Both the position numbers and the translations under genes were made by a program. A stretch of DNA of 64,000 bases, from the NCBI GenBank assembly GCA_963719135.1, contig CAVRAZ010000007.1, forward strand, positions 62,001-126,000, given 5' to 3'. Source of the stretch: CAVRAZ01 sp963719135. Its GTDB lineage: Bacteria > Pseudomonadota > Gammaproteobacteria > DSM-19610. Below are positions 34,652 through 44,800 of the stretch, one piece after another. Below the pieces are notes generated by a model. The model searched no databases. It worked only from the letters and a program-made list of their open reading frames with translations, and was not told the origin of the DNA. Position 1 is the first letter of the stretch; the number at the start of each line of letters is the position of its first letter.

Positions 34652-36688
34652 ATGCCCGACGCCGCCGTATTGCACACAAATATTCTGCAGACCCGTATCG
34701 GCACCATGACTTATCTCGCGCCGGTAGCGTCGCTGGCTACGCTCAAGGACGTCGAGGATTTCGGCAATGCGGTGCGTGAATGCATCGAACGCAACGAAAC
34801 CCAACTGGTGCTGGATCTCGCATCGGTGAAGGTGGTCAGCAGCATGATACTCAATGCGATGGCCGACGCCCAGAACCAACTGGTCCGCACCGGCGGCTGG
34901 CTCAAGGTCGTCAACCTGGGTCCGGTCGTCAAGGATGTTTTCAGGCTGACCCGGTTCACCGAGTATGTGAACGTGCTGGATGTGGAACCTGGGGATTTCG
35001 CCTGCAAGCGGCTGCCCAATGCCAAATTGGGCGATATCCTCATCTCCAAGGGCGTCGTCACGGAAGCGCGGATCCAGGAAGCGGTCGAACTCCAGAGCCG
35101 GACCAGCCGTCGCATGGGACAGATTCTGGTCGAGAAAGGGTGGGCCAGCGAACAGGACGTGATGACTGCGCTCGGCGAGCAGCTTGGCGTGCCGTTCGTG
35201 CGCATACGCGCCGGGTTATGCGACCCGGAGGTTGCACGCATGCTGCCTCGCGACATGGCGCATCGTCTCAAGGTCATTCCCATGCACCGTGTGCGCGACG
35301 TATTGTCGCTGGCAACGGCGGATCCACAGGCCATCCCAGCGTTCGACGAGGTCGAAGAACGCCTCAAGTGTCGCGTGCAGCCGGTGCTGGCCGTCCGCGA
35401 CGAGATCACCAAGGCCGTCAGCGACGCCTATGCCGGCGACCTGGGCGGCGATATGCTGATCGAGGATCTGGACGAGGACTTCGAGGTTGTCGAGAACCTG
35501 CAGCCGGATGACTACACCGCGATCGACGAGCTGGCCGAGGGCAGTCCGGTCATTAACCTGGTCAATTCGCTGGTACAGCGCGCGGTGCGGGACCGGGCCA
35601 GCGACATTCACATCGAGCCGGGGCGCAAGCGGTCGCGGATTCGGTTTCGGATCGACGGCGTGCTGTACGAAGTGACCACACTGCGACCCGAACTGCATCC
35701 TGCCGTCGTCTCCCGTCTGAAGGTGATGGCAAACCTGGATATCGCCGAACGGCGATTGCCACAGGACGGTCGCATCCAGGTGCACACTCAGGGCAGGGCG
35801 GTGGACTTGCGCTTCAGTTCGCTGCCGGGACTGTTCGGAGAGAAGATCGTGCTGCGCGTGCTGGACAAGAACCAGTCCCTGCTCGATCTGAACAGGATCG
35901 GCATGAGCCCTGCGAACCTGCGGTCGTACAAGGCGTTGCTCGAACACAGTTATGGCCTGATCCTGGTCACCGGGCCCACCGGCAGCGGCAAGACCACCTC
36001 GTTGTATGCAGCGCTGAATCGTCTGAACAGTATCGAGAAGAACATCGTCACCATCGAGGACCCGGTCGAGTACCAACTCGATATCATCAACCAGAACGAG
36101 GTCAGGGAAAGTGTCGGGCTGGGATTTTCGAACATTCTCAAACATGCTCTGCGGCAGGACCCGGACATCATCATGGTCGGCGAGATTCGCGATCGCGAGA
36201 CCGCCGAGATTGCCGTGCAGGCCGCGCTTACAGGCCACTTGGTGTTGTCCACGCTGCATACCAACCATGCCATCGGCGCCATCACCCGCATGATCGACAT
36301 GGGGGTGGAGCCCTATCTCCTGTCGTCCGCGCTGATCGGTGTGGTGGCACAGCGCCTGGTCCGCACCGTTTGTCCGTCCTGCAAGACCCGGTATACGGCG
36401 CCGATCGAGCTGGCGGAGCGCTACGGGTGGGAACCGCACGTGCAACTCGCCCGGGGACGCGGCTGTTCGGAATGCTACGACTCGGGCTACAAGGGCCGTA
36501 TCGGCATACACGAGGTGTTGCGAGTGGACGCCGATCTGCAGCAACTCGTTACCGCCAACCCGTCGCGGGAAATGTTGAGCGACTATCTTCAGAAGAAGAA
36601 CGTCAAGACGCTGTTTTACGACGGTCTGGCTCATGCGCGCCAGGGCGAGACCACCATCGAGGAAGTCTCCCGCGTGATCAACATCTGA
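34652..36688 (+). CDS. mshE: STAS-MshEN-GspE fusion: type IV pilus assembly ATPase (MshE-like)
   Basis: 678 residues from the ATG at 34652 (a GTG at 34646 is possible). Residues 1 to about 112 are a STAS domain (LVLDLASVKVVSSMIL). Next comes an MshEN/T2SSE-N domain with two repeat motifs, KLGDILISKGVVTEARIQEA and MGQILVEKGWASEQDVMTAL, the pattern that binds c-di-GMP. The C-terminal ATPase has Walker A GPTGSGKTTS, Asp box TIEDPVEY, Walker B IIMVGEIRD, the His box and two CxxC zinc knuckles. It powers pilus extension. The STAS fusion is not part of standard MshE. Confidence 0.93.
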   Translation: MPDAAVLHTNILQTRIGTMTYLAPVASLATLKDVEDFGNAVRECIERNETQLVLDLASVKVVSSMILNAMADAQNQLVRTGGWLKVVNLGPVVKDVFRLTRFTEYVNVLDVEPGDFACKRLPNAKLGDILISKGVVTEARIQEAVELQSRTSRRMGQILVEKGWASEQDVMTALGEQLGVPFVRIRAGLCDPEVARMLPRDMAHRLKVIPMHRVRDVLSLATADPQAIPAFDEVEERLKCRVQPVLAVRDEITKAVSDAYAGDLGGDMLIEDLDEDFEVVENLQPDDYTAIDELAEGSPVINLVNSLVQRAVRDRASDIHIEPGRKRSRIRFRIDGVLYEVTTLRPELHPAVVSRLKVMANLDIAERRLPQDGRIQVHTQGRAVDLRFSSLPGLFGEKIVLRVLDKNQSLLDLNRIGMSPANLRSYKALLEHSYGLILVTGPTGSGKTTSLYAALNRLNSIEKNIVTIEDPVEYQLDIINQNEVRESVGLGFSNILKHALRQDPDIIMVGEIRDRETAEIAVQAALTGHLVLSTLHTNHAIGAITRMIDMGVEPYLLSSALIGVVAQRLVRTVCPSCKTRYTAPIELAERYGWEPHVQLARGRGCSECYDSGYKGRIGIHEVLRVDADLQQLVTANPSREMLSDYLQKKNVKTLFYDGLAHARQGETTIEEVSRVINI

Positions 36689-36699
36689 ACGGAGCCCGC

Positions 36700-37821
36700 A
36701 TGCCACTCGAAGTTACCACATCCACACCGACCCGGACGAAGAAATCCTCGCCGGGCAGCCGATTTGCGGCGCTGCTTGCACACGAAAAGCCGAGTGCCCG
36801 CGATCGCATGTTCTTCACCGAGCAGTTGTCGCTGCTGCTGGAAACGGGAACGGCATTGCACGCGGCGCTGGCCGCGCTCCAGAAACAGACCGGCAACCCG
36901 GCCATGGCGCGTATCGTTCGCGGACTGAACGAGCAGATCGCCGAGGGCCGGTCGTTCTCGGTGGCTTTGCAACAATATCCGGAGATCTTTCCAGCATCCT
37001 ACATCAACCTGATCGCCGCGGCCGAGGGCGGCGGCTTTCTGCACAAGGTGCTGCTGGAACTGTTCACGATGGACCAGCGCCGTGACGAATTGCGCAACAC
37101 GATCACCTCCGCGCTCTCCTATCCGATTTTTCTGGTGGCCTTTTCCTTTGCCGTGATCGTCTTTGTGCTGGTGGCGGTATTTCCGAAATTCGCCGACATG
37201 TTCGCGCGCATCGCCGACGAGCTGCCCGTGACCACCCGGATACTGATGGCTGCCAGCCATTTTCTGGTAAACAACTGGTTGATGGTGTCGGCCGCTGTTG
37301 TACTGGCGCTGGCGGGCGGAATATGGTGGATACGCACGGACGCCGGTGTACAGACCGTCGACCGCATCAAGTTGAATACCTGGTTCCTGAAGGATATCTT
37401 CGTGCAGATCTACCTCACCCGGACGCTGCGCGTACTGAGCCTGTCCCTGGCCAACGGCGTGAGCGTCATGGACGCCCTGGTGTCCTGTCGCGAGGTCGTC
37501 TCCAACCGAATCTTCCGGCGCTTTATCACCCGGATCGAGGAACGCGTCAGGGAGGGCAGCGGGTTTGCGGCCGCGTTCCAGCAGGCGGATTTCATTCCGC
37601 CGACCGTCAGGCAGATGGTGGCGACCGGCGAGGAGACCGGTAGCCTGCCGCGCGTGCTGAGTCGCATCGCGGATTTCTACGAGCGGGAAATGACGCGCAA
37701 GCTGGCGGCTTTTTCGAGGATGGTGGAGCCGGTCATGCTGCTGATCATGGGCGGGGTGGTCGGGCTGATCGTCAGTTCGTTGATATTGCCGATCTTCAAA
37801 TTGTCGCGGGCGGTTGGATAA
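36700..37821 (+). CDS. mshG: Type IV pilus/type II secretion inner-membrane platform protein (MshG/GspF-like)
   Basis: 373 residues from the ATG at 36700 with GGAG upstream. It has the two T2SSF repeats: FFTEQLSLLLETGTALHAAL in the first, and YLTRTLRVLSLSLANGVSV with MVATGEETGSLPRVL in the second. Three membrane segments lie at about residues 145-165, 190-215 and 345-367. It is the platform that the MshE-like ATPase acts on, 11 bases downstream of it. The frame is open upstream to 36370, but that part is a shadow of mshE. Confidence 0.93.
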   Translation: MPLEVTTSTPTRTKKSSPGSRFAALLAHEKPSARDRMFFTEQLSLLLETGTALHAALAALQKQTGNPAMARIVRGLNEQIAEGRSFSVALQQYPEIFPASYINLIAAAEGGGFLHKVLLELFTMDQRRDELRNTITSALSYPIFLVAFSFAVIVFVLVAVFPKFADMFARIADELPVTTRILMAASHFLVNNWLMVSAAVVLALAGGIWWIRTDAGVQTVDRIKLNTWFLKDIFVQIYLTRTLRVLSLSLANGVSVMDALVSCREVVSNRIFRRFITRIEERVREGSGFAAAFQQADFIPPTVRQMVATGEETGSLPRVLSRIADFYEREMTRKLAAFSRMVEPVMLLIMGGVVGLIVSSLILPIFKLSRAVG

Positions 37822-38014
37822 GGAAGGGTTGATCGACACGACACGACACCACACGGCGCGGCAGTACCGGCGATCGCGCGCGAGGGACCGGATTCGACGC
37901 ACAAACCGACAGGCGGTGCGCGCATTCAGCGGGACAGCCCGATCAAGCGGACGTGCCTCGAACGACTCGGTTTGCTCCGGAAGCCAGGGTGTAACCACCG
38001 CCGTCGGCGCTTTT

Positions 38015-38695
38015 TCAATTGCAACGTCGTTTTCCCGTGGGGCCGAATATTCCCAGTAAGCCGGAGCCCATGAGCCAAGCTGCGGCGGGTAAGGGCATGG
38101 ACATGAATGAACCGTGCTGAAAATCATCCAGCGCCAAGAAATCGGAGCCGTCCGTGATCTTGAATTCGATGCGACTGATTTCGTCGCCCTGGGTCGCAAT
38201 CCACCCAAAAAACGTATGCGTCTGATTGAGGCGCATGTCGCCGACAGTCACGTCCCAGGTTCCAAGTGGCCCAAGCGGTCCAAAAACGTTGAGCGAAGCC
38301 GGCGCAGAACCACGTATTCCGCCAAACAATCCGCCCGCCGCCGTCACGGCCGGTCCACTGGCGGGGAGGTTGATGCTCATCGTGTCGCCGCTATAGCGGT
38401 CGAACAGCAGTGCTGAGTCGAAGGGATTCCCGGTGCAGGCATTTTGTCCGCAGATCAACATGGCGGATTGCGACAGATCGTGATCGGTCGCAAAACTCAC
38501 GCCGTTCAAAAGGAACGAGATCTGTGTCAGCGTTGCGCCGTCATCGACAAGTCCCTCGAAGTTGGTCAGGGTCAGATTGTCTGCAGCGGCCGTGAAGGCA
38601 ACCGGATCCGAATAGAACAGGATACTGGCGCTGCTATTTACAGAGCACAGGATCCCGCAGAGGCCAAGTAGGCTCCGTAACGTGCGTAAGTCCAT
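38015..38695 (-). CDS. Secreted VPLPA-CTERM/PEP-CTERM-type protein
   Basis: 226 residues. A signal peptide at the N-terminus leads into a beta-rich secreted domain, and the C-terminus has the tripartite sorting signal: MPLPAAAWLMGSGLLGIFG, then the basic tail KRR. Such signals are processed by exosortases, and the proteins go to the surface or biofilm matrix. A strong ribosome site (GGAGGAG) precedes the ATG. It lies on the opposite strand inside the pilus locus, between the platform gene and the pilin. No exosortase gene is in the window. Confidence 0.85.
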   Translation of the reverse strand: MDLRTLRSLLGLCGILCSVNSSASILFYSDPVAFTAAADNLTLTNFEGLVDDGATLTQISFLLNGVSFATDHDLSQSAMLICGQNACTGNPFDSALLFDRYSGDTMSINLPASGPAVTAAGGLFGGIRGSAPASLNVFGPLGPLGTWDVTVGDMRLNQTHTFFGWIATQGDEISRIEFKITDGSDFLALDDFQHGSFMSMPLPAAAWLMGSGLLGIFGPTGKRRCN

Positions 38696-38804
38696 TGAAT
38701 TCTCCTCCGTTAAAATGTCGTCGCGGGTACGTTGTTATGTTGAATTGCCCTGCGAGCCGGCTTAACTTACCAAACTGCACTTAGGCTCTGCAAACACCAT
38801 CTTC

Positions 38805-38821
38805 TTGGCAGCGATAACGCA
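38805..38821 (+). promoter_or_regulatory. Candidate sigma-54 promoter upstream of the major pilin
   Basis: TTGGCAGCGATAACGCA has GG and GC spaced by ten bases, as sigma-54 promoters require, and a full TTGGCA -24 half; the -12 half is weaker. It sits about 210 bases before the pilin ATG. Pilin genes are often sigma-54 dependent, and rpoN is in this window. An AT-rich stretch just after (GATAATATAG at 38831) could instead be a sigma-70 -10 region. Confidence 0.35.
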
Positions 38822-39029
38822 TTGAAAATTGATAATATAGGGCGCCAGGCGTCACTGTCGGACGCCCGCCGAACGATCGCCCGACGGAGGTCCCAACCTC
38901 GCCCGACTTGAGGTTCGCTGGAGCAACTGGACCCTGCGATTCAGGCACTTAAAGATTGCCGAGCCATTGTCGATAGCCCGGTTACAGATTTGGCAAACCC
39001 ATGTGTTCGATGAAATGGCAGGAAACACT

Positions 39030-39605
39030 ATGATCAAGAATCCGCGTTGTTCCAAGGTTCAAGACGGCTTCACGCTCGTTGAACTCCTCATCGTGGTCAT
39101 TATCCTCGCGATCCTCGCGGCGATCGTGGTGCCGCAGTTTGCGTCATCCACCGATGACGCCAAGGTCAGCGCCCTGGACAACAACTTGGCAAACGTCCGC
39201 GCGGCCGTTGATCTGTACTACCAGCAGCACGGCGAGTATCCGGGACAAAAGACGGCGGTATCGGGCGGGACCTGCACCGCAACGAAGGGTGCGGGCACGG
39301 GCGGTGCTGGTGCCACGGGTGTGGCCGCCTTCAAGGAACAGCTCAGCATGTACACGGACGCCGACGGCAAGGCCTGCAGCAAGAAGGAAAACGAGTTCGT
39401 ATTCGGGCCCTACGTAAAGAAGGCGGAGTTGCCGGCAAACCCGATCACCAATGTCAGCACGCTTGCAGTCGTCAATGCCGGTGATCTGAACATGACAGGT
39501 GCGAGTCCGGCGGCCGGCTGGAAATTCGACATCCTCACCGGCAAGTTCATCGCCGATGACAGCGTGAATACCGACACGGCCGGCAACACCTACGACACCC
39601 ACTGA
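39030..39605 (+). CDS. Major type IV pilin (MshA/GspG-like)
   Basis: 191 residues from the ATG at 39030 preceded by AGGAAA. A short positively charged leader ends in Gly, and cleavage before Phe gives FTLVELLIVVIILAILAAIV, the canonical class III pilin helix with Glu5. The rest is a globular domain with Gly/Thr-rich loops and two or three cysteines (GGTCTATKG, KACSKKEN). It is the first and best-isolated pilin of the cluster with its own upstream region, so it is probably the main subunit. Confidence 0.92.
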   Translation: MIKNPRCSKVQDGFTLVELLIVVIILAILAAIVVPQFASSTDDAKVSALDNNLANVRAAVDLYYQQHGEYPGQKTAVSGGTCTATKGAGTGGAGATGVAAFKEQLSMYTDADGKACSKKENEFVFGPYVKKAELPANPITNVSTLAVVNAGDLNMTGASPAAGWKFDILTGKFIADDSVNTDTAGNTYDTH

Positions 39606-39706
39606 CAGGTAGCGGGATTGCCGTCCGGCGCCATTTTGAACCGGATAAATCGACCAGGCTACGGGTAACCGGTCTATCGCGCTCGCATAAAGCCCAGGAG
39701 TCTCGA

Positions 39707-40243
39707 ATGGCCAGCGAGCGCGGTATCAGTCTTCTCGAACTTCTAATCGTCGTATCCATCCTGGGAATCGCCGCAGCCGTGGCGGTTCCCGGTTTTTCCT
39801 CCACCAAACCCTACGAACTGAATCTTGCCGCCGACGAAATCGCCCAGGCATTGCGCTTCGCGCGCAGCGAATCGATGCGCACCGGCCGGACCTACGGTGT
39901 TCATCTGAATCCAGCCTACCGGCGAATCCGCGTGTTCCAGGCGGACCTGAGCACAAGTCCGGCCACTGCGGTCTACAACGTCTATCACCCGGTCACGAAG
40001 AAACTCTATTCCCTCGACTTCGACACCCACCCGTTCGTGCATCCGGACAGCCTGTCCGTTGTGCCGACCTTCCGTGCGACCTGTGACACGCCCCTGTACA
40101 TCCATTTCGACTTGCACGGCAGCGCCTGGTGCGGCACCGACTCGACGGTGCTGTTGACCAATGCGGCGCTCGACATCACCCTCGGTTCGGAGACAGCCAC
40201 CATCACGCTCGACGGGGTCACCGGCCGGGTGGCTTCGCCATGA
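39707..40243 (+). CDS. Minor pseudopilin, GspH/FimT-like
   Basis: 178 residues. Very short leader MASERG, then cleavage before ISLLELLIVVSILGIAAAVA. The FimT-like region LAADEIAQALRFARSESMRTG follows. Cysteines in RATCDTP and SAWCGTD may form a disulfide. GspH/FimT proteins prime pilus assembly at the tip. The next gene overlaps its stop by four bases. Confidence 0.9.
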   Translation: MASERGISLLELLIVVSILGIAAAVAVPGFSSTKPYELNLAADEIAQALRFARSESMRTGRTYGVHLNPAYRRIRVFQADLSTSPATAVYNVYHPVTKKLYSLDFDTHPFVHPDSLSVVPTFRATCDTPLYIHFDLHGSAWCGTDSTVLLTNAALDITLGSETATITLDGVTGRVASP

Positions 40244-40689
40244 GCCGTCCGCGGACGCCATCCACCATCGAATCGCAGCGTGGTTTTTCGCTCGCCGAGG
40301 TGCTGATCGCCACCGTCATTCTTGCGCTGGCGCTGGTTCCCGCGCTCGACGCCTTGTCAACGTCCACGCGGGGCGTGGCTGTCCAGGATTCGGAAACCGA
40401 GCTGCACTTCTACCTGCGCGAAAAACTGGAAGAGACGCTGGCCGTGGATTTCCGCTCGCTGGACGATGAGGCGCAGGCGCTGGCCGACCCGACCGCCGTA
40501 TCGGGCGTTTATTCCGACGCTGTGGGGAGTCGTTACCGCCGCCGCGTCTATCTGTCGCGCTATGACGGTGACAACGCCGATAGCGACGACGACCCGTTTA
40601 CCGGCGAGGACGCCGATCTGTTATGGGTACGCGTCGACATTGAAGGCACGCACCACACGCTGGAAACGCTGGTGAGTGCCTATGATTGA
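40240..40689 (+). CDS. Minor pseudopilin, PilV/GspI-like
   Basis: 149 residues starting at the ATG overlapping the previous stop. Leader ends QRG, followed by FSLAEVLIATVILALALVPA with Glu5. A small beta domain with an acidic Asp-rich patch (DGDNADSDDDPFTGEDADL) follows, hinting at calcium binding as in the next gene. It would be part of the tip complex. Confidence 0.88.
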   Translation: MSRPRTPSTIESQRGFSLAEVLIATVILALALVPALDALSTSTRGVAVQDSETELHFYLREKLEETLAVDFRSLDDEAQALADPTAVSGVYSDAVGSRYRRRVYLSRYDGDNADSDDDPFTGEDADLLWVRVDIEGTHHTLETLVSAYD

Positions 40690-40834
40690 CGTTACCGCCC
40701 ATTTGCCGATCGTGTCTCGCGTGCAGCCGGTGTCACGGCGGGAGTGCCTTGTGGCGCGAGCGGGCAGCCGTTGCATGCCGCACACCGGTGTCGGTTCATC
40801 GTCCCAGTGCAGGTCAGGCGCGCGCCGGTCCGGT

Positions 40835-41824
40835 ATGATAATCCATCGGCGATGCCGCGGCCTTACGCTGGTGGAACTGCTGATTGCAGTCGCGATCGGC
40901 GCAGTCCTGATGCTGGCCTTGGGCGGCGTGGCCGGACAGGCGGTGAAGACCCACGACATCGTCCGGAACCAGGCGCGGATCACCGAAGAGGCGCGTTTTG
41001 CGCTGGACCAGATGGCCGCCACGGTCGGCCGTTCCGCGCATCTGTTGCTGCCGCTGGCGGACAACCCGGGCACCGACTGGCCCGAAAACATTCGCGACCA
41101 GACCGTACCCGCGTCTCCTCCCGTCGGTAGCAGCACCCTGGCAACCGCCGTGCTCGCGGTCACCGTGCCGGTGGACCAGGACCTCGACGGCGACGGCTTT
41201 CCCGACGCGGACAATGACCGCGACGGCATGATCGACGAGGACATTCCCAGCGACGCGACCCGCGACGGTGCGAGCGGCATTCGCGGCATCGACGACGACG
41301 GCGACGGCACGGTGGACGAAAGCAGCCCCTCGAATGCCGATGACGACGAAGACGGGAAAGTGGACGAAGAAATCTATGGAGACGGCATCGACAACGACGG
41401 TGACGGCAGCGTCGACGAAGATCCCTCCAGCGACAACAACGAGGACGGCGGTGCCGGGCTCAAGTACGTCGACGACGACGGCGACGGTGCGATCGACGAA
41501 GGCGGTCTGCTGGGCCTTCTCGACGACGACGAGGACGGTTCGTCCGACGAGGACTGGATCGATCCGCTGGTGTTTTACCTGAACAGCGGCAGCCTGATCC
41601 AGCGCACGCCGGTGCCCTGGGACCAGGACGGCTCCGGCGGTGTCGATGGGCGGGATTTTGTCGAGTCGACGCTGGCCGACCACGTCACCCATTTCCGCGT
41701 GGAACGTATCGCAGGCGCCGCCGGCACGGCGCAACTGGTGGACATTCTGCTCGAACTTACCGATCCGGCAAGCGGCCAGGTGGCCAGCGTCCAGACCCGC
41801 GTCCGGGTCGGAGGTGCGCTGTGA
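40835..41824 (+). CDS. Minor pseudopilin (PilW/GspJ-like) with Asp-rich calcium-loop array
   Basis: 329 residues from the ATG at 40835 (MIIHRRCR then GLTLVELLIAVAIGAVLMLA); an ATG at 40682 would add a long leader. Between about residues 115 and 245 lie roughly seven DxDxDG-type loops, such as DLDGDGFPDADNDRDGMID, DDDGDGTVDE, DNDGDGSVDE and DDDGDGAIDE. These resemble thrombospondin type-3/EF-hand-like calcium sites. A beta domain with IQRTPVPWDQDGSGGVDG and a C-terminal PilW-like part follow. The insert is unusual for a pseudopilin and suggests calcium-dependent tip structure or adhesion. Confidence 0.88.
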   Translation: MIIHRRCRGLTLVELLIAVAIGAVLMLALGGVAGQAVKTHDIVRNQARITEEARFALDQMAATVGRSAHLLLPLADNPGTDWPENIRDQTVPASPPVGSSTLATAVLAVTVPVDQDLDGDGFPDADNDRDGMIDEDIPSDATRDGASGIRGIDDDGDGTVDESSPSNADDDEDGKVDEEIYGDGIDNDGDGSVDEDPSSDNNEDGGAGLKYVDDDGDGAIDEGGLLGLLDDDEDGSSDEDWIDPLVFYLNSGSLIQRTPVPWDQDGSGGVDGRDFVESTLADHVTHFRVERIAGAAGTAQLVDILLELTDPASGQVASVQTRVRVGGAL

Positions 41825-44800
41825 TGCGCCGCCTGCAACACCGCTGCATGCGAGCTCCCGCAAAGACGGCAGAAACCCTGCGTCCGCACATTCGCAAACT
41901 CGCGCAACGTTGCGTAAGCCGCCCGGGCCCAGTAGGGCGACAGCAGGGCTTTGTGCTGATCACCGTGATTCTGCTGCTGGCGCTGGTGAGCGTAATCGCA
42001 TTCCTGAACAATCAGGGCACGACGATGAATGCCGAGGAGGTCGATCGTGCCAACGACGCCGACCAGGCGCTGCAACTGGCCCGCGCCGGACTCGCGCATG
42101 CGACCTGGGAAGCACAGGAGGGCAATTGCAGCGGTAACGTCACCGTGCCCGCGCAGCCGCTGAACGGCGGCACCTACAAGGCGACCGCAAGCGCCGCCGC
42201 CACGTCCACGACCTACGCCATTCAGGTGGAGCAGGACACCTGGGTGGACGAGAACTCGCCGGGGACCAATTTCGGCGGCGATACGGCGCTGCATGTCAAG
42301 AACGAATCGGGGAAAAACCGGCGCACGCTGTTTCGCTTCAATCTGAGCGCGATCACCACTGGTTCGCGCGTCGTTTCGGCCGCGGCCTGGTTTTATGTGG
42401 CCAGCAGAGACGATAAAGGCGCGGTCAATCTTCACGAAGTCAACCAGGACTGGACGGAAGGCACGGGGACCTGGGCCACGATCGGCGCCGGCTACGACGC
42501 AACGCCCGCGGCCGCCATCCCCGTGCAGTCCAGGGATAATGTCTGGGTCCGCGTTAACCTGACTGCACTGGTGCAGGGCTGGGTCAGCGGGTCGGTCGTC
42601 AACCGCGGCATCATGCTGATCGCCACCTCCGATAGCAGTGAATCGAAATACAACAGTCGTGAATCGGGCAACGCCGGCCAGCGGCCCTGGCTGGAAGTGG
42701 TGGTCGGGACAGGCGCCGCCACGACTCGTCTTAAGGCAACCGGCACCTCGTCCGGCGGCGCCGTGGGGACACTGACGCGTGCAGCGGTTCCGCTCTATCA
42801 GCCGCCGACCACGACGGTCCTGCAACCCGACGCCGCCCACGGCCAGGACGGCTGGATCACCTCGACGCAGACCGGCTGGAACTACGGCAGTGACGCTTCC
42901 CTGAGCGTCGATTCCAGCACGCAACGCAGCCTGCTGCGTTTCGAGCTGGGCGCGCTGCCCACGGGCGTGCGGGTGGAATCCGCGACGCTGGCGTTGTACG
43001 CAACCAGTCCGAATCCAACGGGTACGGTGGACCTGCACCGGGTCACGCATAGCTGGACCGAAGGGTCGTGCTTGGGCACCGGCGGTTGTACGGCCGACGG
43101 CGCGACCTGGGCCACCTATGACGGCAGCAGCAACTGGTCGACGGCGGGAGGCGATTTCGATGCCACTCCGGAGGACAGCCAGGCGATCCCGGCGAGTGCA
43201 GACTGGATGCAATGGGACGTCACTGCGCTGGTCAACGACTGGCTGTCCGGCAATCGTCCCGACTACGGGGTACTTCTTACAGCGACCGGTGGATCGGCCG
43301 CGTTTGCCAGCAGCGACTATGGAGACGCCGCCTACCACCCGAGGTTGGCCATCACGATCCGCTGCCAGTGCGGCGAAGTCTGCCAGGCGCCTCAGGGGCA
43401 GGGGAATCTGCTGTTGATCGTGCAGAACGCGGGCAGTCTCAGCGGCACCGAAACGACGATACGCGAAACGCTGAACGCCTGGGGCTATCTGGTCACGCCC
43501 TTGAGTTACAACGTTGCTCAGTCGGCGTTCGATGCGGCGGTTGCGAATAACGACGTGATCTACGTGCCGGCGGAAACGTCGCAAAGCGTGGTGGATTCGC
43601 CGCTCGGACTCGTACTGGGCGATCGCATGCGTACTGTCACCAAGGGCGTGGTGCTGGCGCAGGGCGGCTTCAATGACGAGATCGGCACAGCGTCGGCGAC
43701 GGCTTCGCCGGTTGGCAAGGCGATCAATGTCACCGACACCAGCCATTATATCACCAGGATCTTTGCCCCCGGCAGTTTGCCGATCAAGACGGCGGCCACC
43801 ACACTGATGACGGCCGCGGGCACGACGGCACCCGGGCTGCAGACGCTGGCCGACATCGGCGGCGCCGCCGGCCTGGCCGTGCTCGATAAAGGCGCCAGTC
43901 TGTACGGCGGCGGCACGGCCGCCGCGCGACGCGTGATGCTGCCCATCGGCAGCAAGCAGAGCAGCAACTGGAATCAGCTCGATAACGACGGTCGCCTGCT
44001 GGTGCAGCGCGCGCTGCACTGGGCCAGCGGCAACAGCGCTGGTGCCTCCTTGACGCCGATGAAGATTTACTGGACCGACGATCAGGCCAACAAGATCCAG
44101 CGGTCCGACGGCGACGGGTCGAACGTCGAGGATGTACTGACGGGTCTGAACGCGCCGATCGGGCTGGACATCGACACGGTCAACGGCAAGATCTACTGGA
44201 CCAACCGTCTGCAGATCGAGCGGGCGAACCTCGACGGCAGCGACATCGAGATCCTGCATACGGATACGGTGAACACTTTCGACATCAAGCTCGATGTGGA
44301 TCACGGCAAGATGTACTGGACGCACGACGACGGTTCCAAAGTCGTGACGGGCGCGAACCTGGATGGCAGCGGTGCGCAGACCATTTCGATGTCGCCGAAT
44401 CGCGCCGCATTTATCTCGCTCGACACGACGACCGGGCGGATCTATCTGACCGAATCTGCGTCAGGCCGGATCTCGCGCATGAATATGGACGGCAGCGGGC
44501 TGACCAAGCTGGTCACCCACCTGGACACACCGATGGGCAACGGACTCGATCTGAATGCCGGCAAGGTCTACTGGACTGACGGCGCCGCGGGCGACAAGCT
44601 GAATCGGGCGAATCTCGACGGCAGCGGCGCGGCGACGATCGTCTCGGGCCTCAACGCAGCACAGGATGCGGCGGTCGATACGGTCAACGGCAAGGTCTAC
44701 TGGGTCGACGCACTGACCGTGCCCGCCGTGAAGCGCGCCAATCTCGACGGCTCGAATGTGGAAACGCTGGTCACCGGCCTGACCCGGCCGCGCGGCATCG

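Noticed and set aside
41181..41560. Asp-rich repeat DNA considered as a CRISPR or tandem repeat locus
   Set aside because: The repeats are degenerate codons for DxDxDG loops within an open pilin frame, with no constant repeat-spacer length.
41575..44325. A 916-codon minus-strand frame opposite the giant pilin
   Set aside because: Antisense of a repetitive Asp/Gly/Thr-coding gene; the plus strand has clear YWTD and DNRLRE repeats.
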